64,000 nucleotides of DNA from Lentibacillus sp. JNUCC-1 (GCF_009741735.1 NZ_WHOH01000003.1:372001-436000), one strand, 5' to 3'. Shown: positions 36,389 through 45,660, counted from the first letter of the stretch. Numbers and translations: made by a program. Notes: generated from the letters alone by a model not told the origin.

Positions 36389-37432
36389 ATGGACACGAAA
36401 TGGGTTGCTGAAAGATTTAACGACTTTGCTGCTTTAGAATGTGAAGGTTCTAGCAAGCTGTATAAAACCTTATCAGAACAAATTGCAGAGGATCATGATG
36501 TATTGAAGCTTTGTTTACATGTCAGGACAGGTCAACCGATTCCGAACCTGCTCTTAGGAGCGGTACATTATTTGCTGCTCAAAGGTGCAGACCATGAGCT
36601 TAAAGCGTTCTATCCAAGTATCGTAAATGAGGTGAAGAGGACAGATAACCCTTTTCCTCTATTTAAAGATTTTTGTATTGAAAACGCTGAAAGCATCATT
36701 AGGCTGCTTGAAAACAGGCTAGTCCAGACAAATGAAGTACGTCGATGCACTTACCTCTTTCCGATATTTTGTTACATATACCAACAAACCAATAAGCCCC
36801 TTTCACTCATTGAAATTGGTACAAGCGCCGGGTTACAGCTGTTATGGGATCAATATGCATACTCCTATGACCATGTTCAAATCTATGGAAATCGTGAATC
36901 GCCTGTACATTTGAGGTCTCAAGTACGTGAAGGGGGCATACCTCAAAATGTTTTATCCGTAAATCCTCAAGTACATGATCGACTCGGCATCGATCTGCAT
37001 ATTAGTGACCTTACCAATGAAGAAGACTACTTATAGCTAAAAGCATTGATATGGCCAGAGCATAAAGAACGGCTGGAAACCTTTGAGAGTGCGGTTAAGC
37101 AATTGCGATTAACTCCACCTAAGCTCATTGAAGGGGACGGTGTGGCATTACTTTCCGAGATAGCAAAAGATATTCCAAAAGATACAACAATATGTATCTT
37201 TTACACGCATGTAGCCAATCAAATGCCGAGCGAGGTGAAGCGTGAATTAATGAGTAAAGTTAATGAAATAGGAACAAAAAGAGATGTCTTTCACATTTAC
37301 AATAATATGGATGATCAAAAGCTTCATGTTGATTCTATTATTAATGGGGCGGCGAGGACAAACACAGTTGGTGAGACAGATGGTCATGCCCGGTGGTTTG
37401 ATTGGAATTTACCTGAAAACGTCCGAATGTGA
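36389..37432 (+). pseudogene. DUF2332-family protein with an in-frame stop
   Basis: The frame 36389-37432 codes for a 347-residue DUF2332 protein interrupted once, by TAG at 37034-37036 (EEDYL-stop-LKALIWPEH), where the family has Trp (TGG to TAG). Motifs include LIEIGTSAGLQLLWDQYAYS, which resembles a methyltransferase-type nucleotide loop, and CIFYTHVANQMPSEVK near the end. No frameshift. ATG 36389 follows GGGGAGGATGG. The function of the family is unknown. Confidence 0.8.
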
Positions 37433-37460
37433 CTGAATAAGTGAAATGGGGAATTTGATT

Positions 37461-37820
37461 ATGTGGAAAAAGATAGAGTGCCTTGCGATTTATGCAAAGG
37501 ACATTGGGGAAGCGGTGAAGTTCTATCAATCGTTAGGTTTAACGAAGGCGTGGGAAACGTATCAAGACAATGAAAAACAGTGGAGTCTTGTAGGGATGAG
37601 ATTCCCCGATGGTGATTCCGAATTGGTATTGAAAAACAATCCGGAATTAAATTTTGCTGAAACAGAAATTGTTGTTGAAGATGTTAAGGCGACTTATGAA
37701 ACATTAAAATCCAATCCTGAAGTTGAGTGGATTAGAACCCCATTTCCTAATTCATTAGGTGGCCACGTTGCAGTAATGAAAGCTCCGGATGACAATGTAT
37801 TTGTGTTAGTTGGAAAATGA
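37461..37820 (+). CDS. VOC/glyoxalase-family protein
   Basis: 119 residues with two beta-alpha-beta-beta-beta halves: IECLAIYAKDIGEAVKFYQS and LGLTKAWETY in the first, FAETEIVVEDVKATYETLK and GGHVAVMKAPDDNVFVLVG in the second. Members include glyoxalase I, fosfomycin-resistance proteins and dioxygenases; the metal ligands do not single one out. The start at 37461 follows TGGGGAA by seven bases; an ATG at 37446 overlaps that site. Downstream lie the densest repeats of the window. Confidence 0.75.
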   Translation: MWKKIECLAIYAKDIGEAVKFYQSLGLTKAWETYQDNEKQWSLVGMRFPDGDSELVLKNNPELNFAETEIVVEDVKATYETLKSNPEVEWIRTPFPNSLGGHVAVMKAPDDNVFVLVGK

Positions 37821-37892
37821 CTTGGTAACGTTTTGTAAAACGCGGTTACAGAATTGAATTGTGCCTGTTGTGCCTGGATTGGGGCGTATTGT

Positions 37893-38081
37893 TTTGATAG
37901 CACAGCGTTGTCGTTGGATAGAACTCGTTCTTCCTTGGATAGAATGTGTTCTTCCTTTGATAGAATGCATTCTCCGTCTGATAGAAACCGTTCTTCCTTT
38001 GATAGACAGGAATTCTCGTGGGATAGAAGAGGTTCTTGCTTTGATAGAAGACATTCTTCGTTTGATAGGCGCAAATGCTCC
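37893..38081 (+). repeat. 21-bp tandem repeat array, type TTTGATAGA (locus C)
   Basis: Nine exact-length units, starting TTTGATAGCACAGC and ending TTTGATAGGCGCAAATGC. Several contain perfect dyads such as AGAATGCATTCT. Two more degenerate units may precede it from 37874. Confidence 0.88.
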
Positions 38082-38119
38082 CGCTGGAAAGCGCACGAGG
38101 AAGGGCCTTTACGAAACAT

Positions 38120-38184
38120 GAGGACAAGTCCTGTGCTTCCTCTTTATAGTTAAGGAAGCATCGGATCCCTTCCCATGCTTCTCT
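38120..38184 (+). repeat. Dispersed GCTTCC hairpin family, copy
   Basis: AGGACAAGTCCTGTGCTTCC, TCTTTATAGTTAA, GGAAGCATCGGATCC, then CTTCCCATGCTTCTC. It sits between a type-1 and a type-2 minisatellite. Confidence 0.65.
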
Positions 38185-38590
38185 GGTGTTTTGCTCACGT
38201 ATGTGTCGGAGTTGCTCCCGTTCTAAGACGCTTTGCTCACGTAAGTGTCGGAGTTGCTCCCGTTCTGAGGCGCTTTGCTCGCGTATGTGTCGGAGTTGCT
38301 CCCGTTCAGGGCGCATTGCTCACGAAAGTGTCGGAGTCGCTCCCGTTCTGCGGTGTTTTGCTCACGTAAGTGTCGTAGTTGCTCTCGTTCTGAGGCGCTT
38401 TGCTCACGTATGTGTCGGAGTCGCTCCCGTTCAGGGGCGCTTTGCTCGCGTAAGTGTCGGAGTTGCTCTCGTTCTGAGTCGCTTTGCTCACGTAAGTGTC
38501 AGAGTTGCTCCCGTTCAGGGGCGCATTGCTCGCGTAAGTGTCAAAGTTGCTCTCGTTCTGAGGCGCATTGCTCCCGTATGTGTCGGAGGA
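38185..38590 (+). repeat. 42-bp tandem repeat array (two 21-bp halves), long copy
   Basis: About nine to ten copies of TTGCTCCCGTTCTGAGGCGC plus TTTGCTCACGTAAGTGTCGG. Variants include CGCGTATGTG for CACGTAAGTG and TTCAGGGGCGC for TTCTGAGGCGC. It matches the array at 29060. Overlapping open frames on both strands encode only low-complexity Cys/Ser/Arg or Asn/Ser/Asp repeats and are not genes. Confidence 0.88.
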
Positions 38591-38597
38591 AAGCGCA

Positions 38598-38643
38598 CGA
38601 GGACGGTCATCATGCTTCCTTTCCCAGCATGAAACCGTCCTCG
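38598..38643. terminator. Long hairpin between repeat array and mscS
   Basis: CGAGGACGGT and ACCGTCCTCG form the outer stem, with CATGCT/AGCATG inside and CTTCCTTTCCC-type loop sequence. It belongs to the GCTTCC hairpin family and stands 10 bp after the mscS stop (minus strand), so it can serve as its terminator. Confidence 0.6.
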
Positions 38644-38652
38644 TTCTGCACC

Positions 38653-39531
38653 TTAATTAGACACTTCACGATCGTTATGCGAATAGACAACCATTCTTGG
38701 TGATGGGATGTCAATGCCTTGTTCGAATAAGTGTTCTTTGACTTCTTTCCGGATGGCCCTGGCACCGGCCCATTGCATGACGGGAAAGGTTTCGGCGCGA
38801 ATGCGCAATACATAATTAGACAGCTCAAGCGCCTGCAAGCCGTTGATTTCGGGTTCTCCGATAAACATGTCGTATTTTTTCGGCAGTGTGGTTAAGATGT
38901 TACTGACTATTTTCTCGATGTTCAGTATATCTGTTTCATATGGGACATTGACTTCAACCATTGCAAAGCCATTACTTGCGGAATAATTGGTTACGATATC
39001 AATTTGGCCGTTGGGAATGACATAGTTCTGACCATAGAAACTTCTTAATTTCGTGCTGCGGAGCCCGATCATCTCGACATCCCCTTCGATCCCGCTCGTT
39101 TCAATATAATCGCCTACTGAAAACTGATCCTCGAAGATAATAAAGAAGCCTGCGATGATGTCTTTAACCAGGCTCTGGGCCCCAAAACCGATTGCAAGCC
39201 CAGCAACCCCGGCACCGGCAAGCATTGTTTTTATGGGAACGTTGAAGGTGTCCAGAACCATCATGGTCGCGATAAACATGATGAGATAGGACAGAATGTT
39301 TTTTGATAAACTTTTTAGCGTCTGTTCCCGCCGGTTCGTTGTCAGCTTGATCCGCGTTTTTTTCTTGTCTTTGAAAATGGTATCGATGACTTTATTTCCT
39401 AAGTGTTTGAAAACGAGAGCAAGGATGATGATGGTGGCGATTCTCACGAGTGTTTTGCCTATTGAAATCCATAATGTGCCACCTGTGATATATTCATATA
39501 ATGAGTAGAGAACATCCGTAAGAAAATTCAT
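38653..39531 (-). CDS. mscS: Small-conductance mechanosensitive channel (MscS family)
   Basis: 292 residues. Three membrane segments: about 15-40, 70-90 and the pore helix with the glycine/alanine packing pattern (MLAGAGVAGLAIGFGAQSLV). The cytoplasmic beta domain follows (DYIETSGIEGDVEMIGLRST, YVIPNGQIDIVTNYS). It opens on membrane tension during hypo-osmotic shock, which suits an organism that accumulates compatible solutes. ATG follows AGGAGGCGCA. Bacillus YkuT is the closest type. Single gene. Confidence 0.93.
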   Translation of the reverse strand: MNFLTDVLYSLYEYITGGTLWISIGKTLVRIATIIILALVFKHLGNKVIDTIFKDKKKTRIKLTTNRREQTLKSLSKNILSYLIMFIATMMVLDTFNVPIKTMLAGAGVAGLAIGFGAQSLVKDIIAGFFIIFEDQFSVGDYIETSGIEGDVEMIGLRSTKLRSFYGQNYVIPNGQIDIVTNYSASNGFAMVEVNVPYETDILNIEKIVSNILTTLPKKYDMFIGEPEINGLQALELSNYVLRIRAETFPVMQWAGARAIRKEVKEHLFEQGIDIPSPRMVVYSHNDREVSN

Positions 39532-39971
39532 ATTGCGCCTCCTAATTGCATAATGACATTCTAGATATGTTGGCGGGCGGATGCGATTCAGAGTACATAT
39601 GCTGTCACATTTTCAATTTATTGCCGCCTTCTAAAGGGTATACACACATATCAGCTGCTATGTATTACAAAACCGATCTCACACATCCTCTTCCCTAAAC
39701 CTTACCACTTCAAGACGAAGAGAGGTAGTTAAACGAAAAAATAGGTTGGCAGTTCTTTTCTTTTCCCCATAAAGTGGTGTCAGAATTAGCCTTGAATATA
39801 TTTAGGTGTATCTTTTTCAAATGAGATGTGTTACACTAAGAATAACTTAATTGTTCGTGCTAGGAATACAAGATTTTAGCTATAACATAACAACTTATAT
39901 CATCGTCTTGAATTATTGAAATGAGCAATCAAAGTAATAAACGTGCACAATGCACAACGGAGGAATTACAC

Positions 39972-40169
39972 ATGAACACAGGTACAGTAAAATGGTTTAA
40001 CGCAGACAAAGGTTTCGGTTTCATTGAAGTTGAAGGTGGAGACGACGTATTCGTACACTTCTCAGCTATTCAAGACGAAGGTTTCAAAACTTTAGACGAA
40101 GGCCAGCAAGTTACTTTCGACATCGAAGAAGGTAACCGCGGACCACAAGCCGTTAACGTCGTTAAATAA
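39972..40169 (+). CDS. csp: Cold shock protein (CspA/CspB family)
   Basis: 65 residues, the full family length, with RNP1 (KGFGFIEV) and RNP2 (VFVHFSAI) motifs on an OB-fold. It binds single-stranded RNA and DNA and melts RNA structure in the cold. ATG 39972 follows GGAGGAATTACAC; a longer in-frame start at 39921 is inside the leader. The long untranslated leader (about 39850-39971) is typical of cold-shock mRNAs. A strong terminator follows. Confidence 0.96.
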   Translation: MNTGTVKWFNADKGFGFIEVEGGDDVFVHFSAIQDEGFKTLDEGQQVTFDIEEGNRGPQAVNVVK

Positions 40170-40180
40170 TAATGCATAGT

Positions 40181-40214
40181 AAAAAGCCCTTCTATTATAG
40201 AAGGGCTTTTTTTT
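40181..40214 (+). terminator. Rho-independent terminator of csp
   Basis: AAAAAGCCCTTCTA and TAGAAGGGCTTTTTTTT form an 11-bp stem with a T-run. Confidence 0.9.
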
Positions 40215-40459
40215 GAGTCCTGAAACATGAGAAACGTTATAATGTTTCTTCCTTTGATTTTCTTAAGATGTTGGTGCAAGCCGTTGCCACATGCCATTCT
40301 CCATGTTTATCAATGCCCTTTTTCTATACTCCCATTAAATAATTTAATTAAACCATTGAAATTAAATCCCTTTTGCTGTAATGTAACGATAACAATTCTG
40401 CAGGTTATCTAATTTCAGCAGAAAAAGGGATGTTTTTTTATAAGTGGAGGGTTGAAGAA

Positions 40460-41479
40460 ATGACGGTGAAAAACATGGCAGCTCTATATGGAAGAAGTTT
40501 TTTAACATTGAAGGATTTTTCCCAGGAGGAAATTTGTGAACTGGTTGATTTCGCTAAAGCCCTAAAGGATATGAAAAAAGCAGGGAAACCACACCGTTAT
40601 CTGGAAGGACAAAATATTGCGTTGCTGTTTGACAAACCCTCGACACGTACGCGTTCTGCATTCACGGCAGCTTGTGTGGACCTGGGCGCACATCCCGAGC
40701 ATTTGGGAAAAGGGGATATTCAATTCGGCAAAAAGGAGTCTGTACGAGATACGGCAACTGTTCTGGGAAGGATTTTTGACGGCATCCAGTATCGCGGCTT
40801 TGAGCACCGGACGATCGAAACTCTAGCCGCCAATGCCAATGTTCCAGTCTGGAATGGCTTGACAGACATCTACCATCCGACCCAGGTGTTGGCTGACTTT
40901 CTCACCATCGAGGAGAATATCGGACACTTAAAAACCCGTCGTCTTGTTTACGTTGGAGATGGGCGGAATAACATGGCTACAAGTCTGTTAATCGGCTGTG
41001 CCAAATTGGGGATGGACATCCGGATTTGTGCGCCTGGCCCGCTTCAGCCGGATGAAGAAATTTTGGCCTACGCAAACCGTATCGCGGATGAATCCGGCGG
41101 GCGTGTCATGGTTACAGCAGATGTTGCTAGCGCTGTAAAAGGTGTTGATGTCATTTATACCGATGTATGGGTATCGATGGGGGAAGAAGAACAGCTGGAA
41201 GAACGCATTAATTTATTAAGACCTTACCAAGTGAATTGGGCTATGCTGGATGCGACCGGAAATCAGGATGTGCTGTTTCTGCACTGTCTCCCTGCTCACC
41301 ACGACCTCGAAACGGAAGTCGGAAAAATTGTCTATGAAAAATATGGATTGACCGAAATGGAAGTCACGGATGACGTGTTCCACAGTTCCCATTCTGTTGT
41401 GTTTGACCAGGCGGAGAATCGATTACATACGATCAAGGCGCTCATGGCTGCTACAAACGGAGATTTTTCTGGCGGCTAA
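40460..41479 (+). CDS. argF: Ornithine carbamoyltransferase
   Basis: 339 residues. Carbamoyl-phosphate loop STRTR (61-65), HPTQ around residue 140, ornithine loop and catalytic FLHCLPA near residue 280 are all present. It transfers the carbamoyl group to ornithine, giving citrulline. The N-terminus ([17 protein letters not shown]) and overall length are of the ArcB-like OTC type, so anabolic (argF) and catabolic (arcB) roles both remain possible. No arc or arg genes adjoin it. ATG 40460 follows GTGGAGGG. The 240-bp spacer before it shows no clear ArgR box. Confidence 0.93.
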   Translation: MTVKNMAALYGRSFLTLKDFSQEEICELVDFAKALKDMKKAGKPHRYLEGQNIALLFDKPSTRTRSAFTAACVDLGAHPEHLGKGDIQFGKKESVRDTATVLGRIFDGIQYRGFEHRTIETLAANANVPVWNGLTDIYHPTQVLADFLTIEENIGHLKTRRLVYVGDGRNNMATSLLIGCAKLGMDIRICAPGPLQPDEEILAYANRIADESGGRVMVTADVASAVKGVDVIYTDVWVSMGEEEQLEERINLLRPYQVNWAMLDATGNQDVLFLHCLPAHHDLETEVGKIVYEKYGLTEMEVTDDVFHSSHSVVFDQAENRLHTIKALMAATNGDFSGG

Positions 41480-41515
41480 GTGGTACTCAAGCAGTTAATA
41501 ATGTTAAATAGTAAA

Positions 41516-41790
41516 AGAGGTTGGGACAAAACAATTTTAATGGTGAAAACACAAATAATAGCTTAGAGCTTTGGGCCCCGCTCCGGGAAAACACTACGCT
41601 TTCCGTGGGCGCTGCTGAGCCTCCTCGCGCTACCGCGCTCCGGGGTCTCATCGAGGCTTTTCCTCCCACTGGAGTCTCCGTGTTTTCCCTCCGCTAAATC
41701 ATAATAACTCGAACAATTACCTGTAATAAGATAGAATTGTTCGGGTTTTTTATTTATGTATATTACTTTTGTCTCAACCTCTTTTTGAAA
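41516..41790. repeat. MITE-like element with terminal inverted repeats
   Basis: Ends AAGAGGTTGGGACAAAA (41516-41532) and TTTTGTCTCAACCTCTTTT (41767-41785) are inverted copies with one or two mismatches. The GC-rich interior has further inverted pairs (CTCCGGGAAAACAC and GTGTTTTCCC; GAGCCTCCTCG and TCATCGAGGC) and no gene. I know similar GC-rich structured repeats in many Bacillaceae spacers. The 275-bp size and structure suggest a non-autonomous element or structured RNA. Confidence 0.7.
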
Positions 41791-41843
41791 TTACGGGTCA
41801 TGCATCCTTTTAATAGTACGCAACAACTAACACGTGCTCTTCG

Positions 41844-42011
41844 TTGGATAGAAGTCGTTCTTCGTTTGATAGAATGCGTTCCTCCTTGGATAGATGCTGT
41901 GCTTGCTCTGATAGAATGGTCTGTTCGTTTGATAAAACGCATTCTTCGTCTGATACGAGCCGTTCTTACTTGGATCGAAAACATTTTTCCTTTGACAGAC
42001 GAACTTGCCCT
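41844..42011 (+). repeat. 21-bp tandem repeat array, type TTTGATAGA (locus D)
   Basis: Eight units, first TTGGATAGAAGTCGTTCTTC; later ones more diverged (TTGGATCGAAAACATTTTTC, TTTGACAGACG). It lies between the MITE-like element and a GCTTCC hairpin. Confidence 0.85.
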
Positions 42012-42025
42012 CTTATCAAAAATAT

Positions 42026-42079
42026 GGGGACGGCTCCCATGCTTCCTTTTAGAGTCTTGGAAGCATGAAGGCCGTCCCC
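42026..42079. repeat. Dispersed GCTTCC hairpin family, best-paired copy
   Basis: GGGGACGGC, CATGCTTCC, loop TTTTAGAGTCTT, GGAAGCATG, GCCGTCCCC. It stands 8 bp after the ykoF stop (minus strand) and probably terminates the thi operon. Confidence 0.75.
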
Positions 42080-42086
42080 GCATGTT

Positions 42087-42686
42087 TTAGTTACTGTCCT
42101 TATGCGATGGGCTGTTGGCTGAAATGGATACGGTCATCACGGTATGACTTGAACCACCTTCAACTGTTGCGTTAAATACGTTTTCCAAACCGGCAAACAC
42201 CTGGGAAGCGTCACCTTCTAATTTCGTGGCGTAGTGGGCATGGGACACGGTGACATACTCTTTCATGGCTTCAATTTGCTGGTAAATGGCATCCATGTAA
42301 TTGCCACCACCGAGAGGGTAGAGGGAAAACTTAGCTGCGACGTATTGTTTCCAGTCCCTGACCTTTTCTTCATTTAATGGGACCTCATCCACTTCAAGAT
42401 AAACGTCTCCTTCAGAATCTCCCGGACACCCGACCGAATAGGTCGCTTGGAATGCAACATGTTTCCCGGTCTTTGCAGCATGCATGAATAAAGCCTTGGT
42501 TACATCGAAAATGTGAACTGATTTTCCGCGAACGGTTGTCGAGACATCATCTGTTTCGAGCCAGACTTTGGAAGTGTCCACTTCTTTCAATGCCCCCATT
42601 ATAATGTCAACAAAATCATCACTCATCGGATGAATGGAAAAACTCGCACCTACAATGTTACTCACACCACAATTTTGATCTGTCAT
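42087..42686 (-). CDS. ykoF: YkoF-family thiamine/HMP-binding protein
   Basis: 199 residues made of two similar halves (IVGASFSIHPMSDDFVDIIM and VAAKFSLYPLGGGNYMDAIY), each a ferredoxin-like YkoF domain. YkoF of B. subtilis binds thiamine and its pyrimidine precursor HMP. ATG follows AGGAGGAATTG, 57 bp after the ATPase gene. It is the last gene of the TPP-riboswitch operon, consistent with a cytoplasmic binding role in HMP salvage. Confidence 0.88.
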   Translation of the reverse strand: MTDQNCGVSNIVGASFSIHPMSDDFVDIIMGALKEVDTSKVWLETDDVSTTVRGKSVHIFDVTKALFMHAAKTGKHVAFQATYSVGCPGDSEGDVYLEVDEVPLNEEKVRDWKQYVAAKFSLYPLGGGNYMDAIYQQIEAMKEYVTVSHAHYATKLEGDASQVFAGLENVFNATVEGGSSHTVMTVSISANSPSHKDSN

Positions 42687-42743
42687 AACAATTCCTCCTA
42701 AACATTATTTTTTCACCAGTTAGACGGGAAAGCGGAACGCCGT

Positions 42744-43469
42744 CTAACTGTGGATCGTCTGAATAATTTTCCTTTTCCATTGAAGAAATTCTTCGGAAAG
42801 CAAGAGCTCTTCATCTCTCGGTCTTGCAAACGGTACTTTTACAATGTCTTTAATTTCCGCGGGATTGACGGATAATATGATGATTTTGTCTGATAGAAAC
42901 AATGCCTCGTCGATACTATGGGTAATGAACAAAATCGATTGATCATATTCTCCCCAAATGGACAACAGCCATTTTTGCATGTCTGTCCGCGTGAACTCAT
43001 CAAGTGCCGAAAAAGGTTCGTCTAGACACATGAGAGATTGGGGGCTTAACAAGGCACGGATGAAGGCGACGCGCTGCTTCATGCCGCCGGATAATTCGTG
43101 CGGATAGGCATGAATGACATCGCCAAGTCCTGCTCTTTCTAACATGGCAGCGGCACGGTCTGGGTCTTTTTTTCCTTGTAATTCTTGTCCCAGTAATACA
43201 TTGTCTAAAATTGTGCGCCATGGGAAGAGGGAAGCCTGCTGCGGCATATAACTGATAAAACCGCTTTTATTTGTAATTTGGTCACCGTTCAAATAAACAT
43301 CGCCGGAATCTGGTGTTAAGAGCCCGCCAATCAGACTGAACAGCGTACTTTTACCACTTCCAGATGGCCCAATTAACGATACGAACTCCCCATCCGCCAC
43401 ATGCAGCGAAATATCATGCAACACCTGCTTATCTCCAAATGACTTACTCACATGACGTAACTCAAGCAT
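42744..43469 (-). CDS. thiZ: Thiamine-precursor ABC transporter ATP-binding protein
   Basis: 241 residues. Walker A GPSGSGKST, Q-loop YMPQQASLFPW, signature LSGGMKQRVAF, Walker B LMCLDEPFSALD, H-loop ITHS. It belongs to the SsuB/TauB/ThiZ group. It starts directly after the permease stop (TAAATG). It energises import of HMP or a related pyrimidine. Confidence 0.9.
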   Translation of the reverse strand: MLELRHVSKSFGDKQVLHDISLHVADGEFVSLIGPSGSGKSTLFSLIGGLLTPDSGDVYLNGDQITNKSGFISYMPQQASLFPWRTILDNVLLGQELQGKKDPDRAAAMLERAGLGDVIHAYPHELSGGMKQRVAFIRALLSPQSLMCLDEPFSALDEFTRTDMQKWLLSIWGEYDQSILFITHSIDEALFLSDKIIILSVNPAEIKDIVKVPFARPRDEELLLSEEFLQWKRKIIQTIHS

Positions 43470-44237
43470 TTATGCATTTTCTCCCTTCTGCTGCCACCGG
43501 ATGAAAAACTTCTCCAGCAATAAAATAAGTCCAAAGAAGGCCAAGCTGATAATCATCGCCACGATAATGGCCACAAACACGCGAGATGTCCGGAAAGAAG
43601 AGGCTGCGAGTGTCATAAACACACCGATGCCTTTCTGGGCGCCGAGCCATTCCGATACAACCGCCGCCATGACACTATATGTGCCTGCGATTTTAAGTCC
43701 GGAAAATATGGCTGGAATGGCATGCGGCAGTTCCAATTTCCAAAACAACTGAGCTTTATTGGCGCCCATCATTTTCATATAATGGACCAGCTCACGATTG
43801 GTTTGGGTAAACCCGCCCAATGCAGATACGGCAATCGGAAAAAAGCATGCCAATGTAATGATGATCAGCTTTGGCAATGGATTAAATCCAAACCAGATGA
43901 CGAGTAATGGTGCAAGTACAATAATGGGCATATTCTGAGATAAAATGATAAACGGAAAGAATGTCTCCCGCACCCTGGGCATCAAATGCAATACGGTCGC
44001 AACCCCTAAACCAACTGTTGTGCCGATCAGGAAACCTGCCACAGATAATTGGACTGTGGACCCTACGTGCGGCATGAATACAGGTATAACACTTTTAGCT
44101 TCCATCACAATATCAGATGGCGCCGGAAGCAGCCATTTCTCAATTGCAAACAAGCGCGTTGCTGCTTCCCATAACCCAATGAATAGGAGAATCGCTATAA
44201 GCGGCCGCCATACTTTTCCCAGCCAATTTGTCGTCAT
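43470..44237 (-). CDS. thiX: Thiamine-precursor ABC transporter permease
   Basis: 255 residues, six hydrophobic segments, BPD-transport fold with the EAA-type loop MKMMGANKAQLFWKLELPHA. It is of the SsuC/ThiX group. ATG follows GGAGAGATCCCG. It lies between the binding protein and the ATPase of the same operon. Confidence 0.9.
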   Translation of the reverse strand: MTTNWLGKVWRPLIAILLFIGLWEAATRLFAIEKWLLPAPSDIVMEAKSVIPVFMPHVGSTVQLSVAGFLIGTTVGLGVATVLHLMPRVRETFFPFIILSQNMPIIVLAPLLVIWFGFNPLPKLIIITLACFFPIAVSALGGFTQTNRELVHYMKMMGANKAQLFWKLELPHAIPAIFSGLKIAGTYSVMAAVVSEWLGAQKGIGVFMTLAASSFRTSRVFVAIIVAMIISLAFFGLILLLEKFFIRWQQKGENA

Positions 44238-44323
44238 CGGGATCTCTCCGTTAACTTTTGCGAAAGAACGCGGGCTGCGCTTAACTTTGACATATCATCA
44301 CTCCTGCATGTTGTTCTATAAAT

Positions 44324-45337
44324 CTATTTTTCTGGTAAAAATTCATTCGTGAATGCCTGCTCCACATCAACAGGCTCATCAATAATGTCATTGTCTAATA
44401 GAAAGTCAGCAAACTTCTGCCATCTGTCCTGTTCTTGTATCCCAAACCGTTCGGCATCATCTTTGTACCTAGGTGATAACCACTCTTGACTGTGCTTCAC
44501 AAGTTCGGGATCAAGATCCGGCACACGATCAATTAAGATCTCGGCCGCTTCTTCTGGATTGTCAATCGCAAATTCATAACCTTTTACGGCCGCATGTGTA
44601 AAGGCTTTGACCGTTTCAGGGTCAGAAGCAATCATCTCTTCGTTCGTCGCAATTATCGGTGTATAAAAATCAAGCTTATCGGAGTAATCAGCAAGGTAGA
44701 CCATGTTCAAATCGACACCTCTGAGCTCTGCTTCAATGCCCGTCCAGCCGTAATAAACGAGTGAGAAATCCACATCCCGTTCAACCGCTACGAAAAAGTC
44801 GGAGTCGCCAGTTGTGATGTAATCGACCTCTTCCACATCGGCATTGTCATTCTTCATCAAAGCTGTCATCATTGCTTTTTCAAGGTCAGATCCATTTGCA
44901 CCAAACTTTTTACCTTCAAAGTCTTCAGGTGAAGTAATGTCTTTGTCTGCAGGTGATGCATAACCAGCTGTATTGTGTTGTAACACGGCAGTGATTGACA
45001 CCACCGGAAGCCCTTCTGAGCGCGCCTGAGTCAACCCTTCCTGATAGCTGATCCCAAAGTCAGCTTTCTCCGCCGCCAGCAATTGGTTCACACCTGCTTC
45101 TCCAGGGAGGAGGATCTCAACATCCAGACCTTGTTCTTCAAAATATCCTTTTTCCTTTGCAACATATATGCCAGTGTGATTGGTATTCGGTGTCCAATCC
45201 AGCGCAAATTTAACCGGTGTTAAATCAGAATTATCCGTGCCATCGTTTCCTGTATTTTCTGCCTGACCGGTGTTTTGACCACAGCCAGCCATGAAAATGA
45301 ACAATCCAATTAGTACGACCCTAAACAGGTTCTTCAA
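44324..45337 (-). CDS. thiY: Thiamine-precursor ABC transporter substrate-binding lipoprotein (NMT1/THI5-like)
   Basis: 337 residues. Signal with lipobox FMAGC (Cys19). The mature part is NMT1-like: VKFALDWTPNTNHTGIYVAK, EEQGLDVEILLPGEAG, ADFGISYQEGL and a later NEFLPEK end. Proteins of this group bind formyl-aminopyrimidine or HMP. The start is taken as TTG at 45337, six bases after GGAGG; an ATG at 45343 abuts that site and is less likely. First gene of the operon, downstream of the TPP riboswitch and terminator. Confidence 0.9.
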   Translation of the reverse strand: MKNLFRVVLIGLFIFMAGCGQNTGQAENTGNDGTDNSDLTPVKFALDWTPNTNHTGIYVAKEKGYFEEQGLDVEILLPGEAGVNQLLAAEKADFGISYQEGLTQARSEGLPVVSITAVLQHNTAGYASPADKDITSPEDFEGKKFGANGSDLEKAMMTALMKNDNADVEEVDYITTGDSDFFVAVERDVDFSLVYYGWTGIEAELRGVDLNMVYLADYSDKLDFYTPIIATNEEMIASDPETVKAFTHAAVKGYEFAIDNPEEAAEILIDRVPDLDPELVKHSQEWLSPRYKDDAERFGIQEQDRWQKFADFLLDNDIIDEPVDVEQAFTNEFLPEK

Positions 45338-45497
45338 CGTCATTCCTCCAGTAAACTTTTACATGAAGGTGTCCTTTAAATGATCAGCAGCATGGCGCCG
45401 GGAATGTAGAGTGGCGTGGTATCTATTCCTGTAAAGGAGAGAGCTCTCCTACTGATTCGGTTTCATTCTATCTTTTAGTCCGCCATGAAATATGAAC

Positions 45498-45534
45498 AAT
45501 AAAAAATGCGCTAAGGTTAAGGACCTTTAGCGCA
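45498..45534 (-). terminator. Terminator of the TPP riboswitch expression platform
   Basis: On the minus strand, TGCGCTAAAGGTCC and a complementary GGTTAAGG/CCTTAGCGCA arm form a stem followed by TTTTTTATTG. It lies between the aptamer and thiY, so it would stop transcription when TPP is bound. Confidence 0.8.
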
Positions 45535-45577
45535 CAGGTATCTCATTTATGCAAATATAAATGACAAAATGAAATGT

Positions 45578-45660
45578 TCCCTACGCTGGTGCCAACCAGA
45601 TCAGGTTCAAAGGGTCCGTATTTCAAGAATACGGTCTCAGCTAGCATGACTAGCACCCCC
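45578..45660 (-). promoter_or_regulatory. TPP riboswitch (THI element)
   Basis: Read on the minus strand it begins GGGGGTGCTAGTCATGC, then GCTGAGA, a variable stem (CCGTATTCTTGAAATACGG), ACCCTTTGAACCTGATC, TGGTTGGCACCAGCGTAGGGA. These are all the conserved blocks of the thiamine pyrophosphate aptamer. It controls thiY-thiX-thiZ-ykoF by termination. Confidence 0.95.

Noticed and set aside
37893..38590. CRISPR array
   Set aside because: Units are 21 bp and contiguous with no unique spacers, and no cas genes are present.
38186..38703. Cys/Ser/Arg-rich proteins encoded across the 42-bp array in three frames, and Asn/Ser/Thr-rich ones on the other strand
   Set aside because: They follow from a repeat whose period is a multiple of three, have no ribosome sites, and occur in several frames at once.
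41487..41669. 60-codon minus-strand gene after argF
   Set aside because: It lies in the folded MITE-like element and encodes a low-information peptide.
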